A stretch of DNA of 64,000 bases, taken from Candidatus Saccharimonadales bacterium (GTDB taxonomy: Bacteria; Patescibacteriota; Saccharimonadia; Saccharimonadales; Saccharimonadaceae). This document shows, in pieces, positions 62,156 to 64,000 of the stretch. Made by a program: the position numbers and the translations under genes. Under the pieces are notes generated by a model. The model saw only the letters and a list, made by a program, of their open reading frames with translations. It searched no databases and was not told the DNA's origin. The stretch's first letter is position 1. Every line of letters starts with the position of its first letter. The stretch is from assembly GCA_039928925.1 (NCBI GenBank), contig JBDSSF010000001.1, positions 203,837 to 267,836 of the forward strand, in the 5' to 3' direction.

Positions 62156-62596
62156 CTAATCTCGGATTGTTTCGGGATCAAAATTATATTCAGATAAACG
62201 GCTGGGTGTCGCTACATTGGTCCAGTAATCACCATCTCGAAGTCTCATAAGGCCAGCTGCAGCTGCTACAAGATATCGCTCACGGTTTATTATCTGTAGT
62301 TTAACAGCTTTTAGCTCTGGTGAAAGTGGTCCCTGGCCATACTGACCATCTACCATGTCAGTGAAGTCCGGTTCGAAATTGTCACGGATGACAAGCGTTT
62401 GTGGACCATCGGTCGTAAGATGTTCAGGGAGACCTCTGAAATTAAAGCTATTGCCAGCAGCGTCATCACTAAAAACTTCGATAAGATCCGTATGGTCACC
62501 GTAATCAACGAATCCAGCTGTTTCGGCAAGACTACCTTCAGGTATTATGTGATTTCCCACGTCTCCAACAGTTGGATAATGTTCTGTATGTATCAT
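62156..62596 (-). CDS. Unknown soluble acidic protein, 146 aa
   Basis: Acidic, without membrane helices. The start MIHTEHYPTVGDVGNHIIPE and a middle with LPEHLTTDGPQTLVIRDNFEPDFTDM are not known to me. It converges with pilB (2 bp between stops) and lies 30 bp downstream of the malic enzyme gene on the same strand, so it could belong to its transcript. Confidence 0.6.
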   Translation of the reverse strand: MIHTEHYPTVGDVGNHIIPEGSLAETAGFVDYGDHTDLIEVFSDDAAGNSFNFRGLPEHLTTDGPQTLVIRDNFEPDFTDMVDGQYGQGPLSPELKAVKLQIINRERYLVAAAAGLMRLRDGDYWTNVATPSRLSEYNFDPETIRD

Positions 62597-62626
62597 AGGT
62601 TAGTTCCTCACAGGTTACTTTGATTG

Positions 62627-63763
62627 TTATCGTATCACAGCCGCAATGCTAGGAACAAGACGCTCATCAAATACGCTTGGAATCACATGCTCAGCATCAA
62701 TTTCATCAACAAGCCCAGCGATTACTTCTGCAGCTAGTATCTTATGTGCATCCGTAATCATAGGGACTCCATTATCGAGGGCTCCACGAAATATACCAGG
62801 AAATGCAGTTGCATTATTAACCTGATTTGGAAAATCACTACGACCAGTTGCCATGACGGCTACCCCAGCAGCTTTAGCCTCATCAGGCATAATTTCTGGT
62901 GTTGGATTAGAGAGTGCAAATACAACTGGTTGATTTGCCATAGTTGCGATCATATCAGCGGTAAGAAGACCTGGCTTGCTCACTCCAATAAAAATATCAG
63001 CGTCTATTAGTGCATCTTCGAGTGAACCAGTCTGGGAACCGTCGATATATTCGAGAAGAGCCTTCTTCTCATTATTAAGATCTTCTCGTCCAATACCGAT
63101 GATGCCTTTACTATCGACTGCAATAATCTGGGGTTTTGCATAAAGGTGCAATAGCTTTGTAATAGCCGTACCAGCAGCACCCGCACCAATGATGACTATC
63201 TTTGTATCAGATAATTTTTTACTGACAACTTTCATTGCATTAATTAGCCCTGCAAGAACAACGACCGCTGTACCGTGTTGGTCATCATGAAAAACTGGGA
63301 TATCCAACTCTTCCTTAAGTCGTTCTTCTACTTCAAAACAGATTGGTGCAGCAATATCTTCAAGATTTATAGCACCAAAACTCGGCGCGATTGCCTTAAC
63401 TACTGCAACGATTTCGTCTGCACTATGCACGTCAAGTATGATTGGCACGCTATCGATTCCAGCGAAGTGCTTAAATAGCAGCGCTTTACCTTCCATTACT
63501 GGCATCGAGGCTTTTGGTCCAATGTTTCCAAGCCCAAGAACTGCAGACCCATCAGATATGACGGCCACAAGATTGTTTGTCCATGTATATACGGGTAGAA
63601 GTGATGCATCATCAGCAATTGCCTTACTAACAGCAGCAACACCAGGCGTGTAGTATGCGCTCAGCAGCTCTTTATCGAGGACGCGCGTGTCACGGAGTGT
63701 TGTTGAAATTTTACCTTTATGATTTTTATGAAGTTCAAGTGCGAGTTCGTTGTAGTCAGTCAT
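62627..63763 (-). CDS. NAD(P)-dependent malic enzyme
   Basis: YYTPGVAAVSKAI (Tyr), VYTWTNNLVAVISDGSAVLGLGNIG, MPVMEGKALLFKHFAGID (Lys), FHDDQHGTAVVVLAGL and the dinucleotide motif IIGAGAAGTAI are present; 378 aa fits the short bacterial form. It decarboxylates malate to pyruvate. TATAAT lies 9 nt before ATG 63763; ATG 63769 would be only 3 nt from the box, so I prefer 63763. Confidence 0.9.
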   Translation of the reverse strand: MTDYNELALELHKNHKGKISTTLRDTRVLDKELLSAYYTPGVAAVSKAIADDASLLPVYTWTNNLVAVISDGSAVLGLGNIGPKASMPVMEGKALLFKHFAGIDSVPIILDVHSADEIVAVVKAIAPSFGAINLEDIAAPICFEVEERLKEELDIPVFHDDQHGTAVVVLAGLINAMKVVSKKLSDTKIVIIGAGAAGTAITKLLHLYAKPQIIAVDSKGIIGIGREDLNNEKKALLEYIDGSQTGSLEDALIDADIFIGVSKPGLLTADMIATMANQPVVFALSNPTPEIMPDEAKAAGVAVMATGRSDFPNQVNNATAFPGIFRGALDNGVPMITDAHKILAAEVIAGLVDEIDAEHVIPSVFDERLVPSIAAVIR

Positions 63764-63930
63764 AATCATTTTATTATACCGCCTTTGACAGTCTCGTGGC
63801 TCATATTTCCTATAGTTAGATTGATGTACTGAATAATATATACAATTATCTTCTTAACCTCTTTAAAAAATCGTATCTCTATGCTATAGTTAGTAACTGA
63901 TTGTATTATAAATAGTAAAGCGAGAGAAAA

Positions 63931-64000
63931 ATGAGTTTTGCACTAATTCAAAAGGTTAACGACGAGCAGAAAAAAGCTGGCGTAGTTAGCGCAAAGAGCG
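63931..64000 (+). CDS. rplS: Probable ribosomal protein bL19, N-terminal part
   Basis: Only 23 residues are visible: MSFALIQKVNDEQKKAGVVS. They align with the bL19 start, where an IxxxEQxKxxV pattern precedes the GDTV motif. The gene runs off the right edge. A TATAGT box stands about 40 nt upstream; GAGAG precedes the ATG. The identification rests on a short segment. Confidence 0.5.
   Translation, partial: MSFALIQKVNDEQKKAGVVSAKS

Overview
The window looks like a chromosomal segment of a Saccharibacteria (TM7)-type Patescibacterium with about 40% GC. I infer this from the split transketolase/pentose-phosphate gene set, a minimal NDH-2 plus cytochrome bo3 respiratory chain, a GatCAB amidotransferase, many single-pass membrane proteins of unknown function, and very compact genes. 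Many genes have a TATAAT-like -10 box only 6-10 nt upstream of the start codon, which implies leaderless mRNAs. TGA is used as an ordinary stop.

Region 1 (1-10.6 kb) is accessory DNA stacked on the 3' end of a tRNA-Gln(CUG) gene (10500-10574, minus strand). A repeat containing the tRNA-Gln 3' terminus (CCCCAGCCA, read on the minus strand) recurs near 184, 1435, 4059, 4546 and 5990. It divides the region into modules: an orphan gene plus a decayed serine-recombinase tail; a reverse transcriptase with an Avd-like partner and a GC-rich gene whose 3' end looks like a diversity-generating-retroelement variable region; a Nudix-like gene; a BamE-like membrane protein with a DUF2726 protein; and a complete element with a 450-aa unknown protein, an HUH replication initiator, small coupled ORFs, a strongly structured leader and a large serine recombinase whose reading frame ends inside the antisense of the tRNA. 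At three repeat copies the order is repeat, then a short hairpin (weak at the third), then a leaderless promoter, then a minus-strand gene. The array therefore resembles promoter-bearing gene cassettes accumulated at one tRNA site.

Region 2 (10.6-30.3 kb) is core genome: membrane and secreted proteins, a PAP2 phosphatase, RmuC, an aquaporin with an altered filter, PheS/PheT, then the respiratory block cyoABCDE plus ndh, an FKBP isomerase, thioredoxin reductase, a glycerophosphodiesterase, pyrophosphatase and a short RelA/SpoT enzyme. Two paralogous GC-rich orphan genes, each followed by the same two-hairpin 3' structure, sit at 30.4-31.4 kb.

Region 3 (31.5-64 kb) holds a central-carbon operon (gap, rpiB, rpe, split transketolase, class II aldolase), two PfkB kinases, a CDP-alcohol phosphatidyltransferase-like protein, a SLOG protein, UvrB, a membrane HtrA-like protease, a DEAD-box helicase, an adenylate-kinase-like protein, an acyl-ACP desaturase, an SPFH protein, gatC-gatA-(HEPN-like)-gatB, a small envelope-protein cluster including YtxH, DnaE, a SpoU methyltransferase, a PilB-type ATPase, malic enzyme and the start of a probable rplS. 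GatCAB fits a pathway that makes Gln-tRNA by amidating Glu-tRNA(Gln). The respiratory genes fit oxygen use by a fermentative epibiont.
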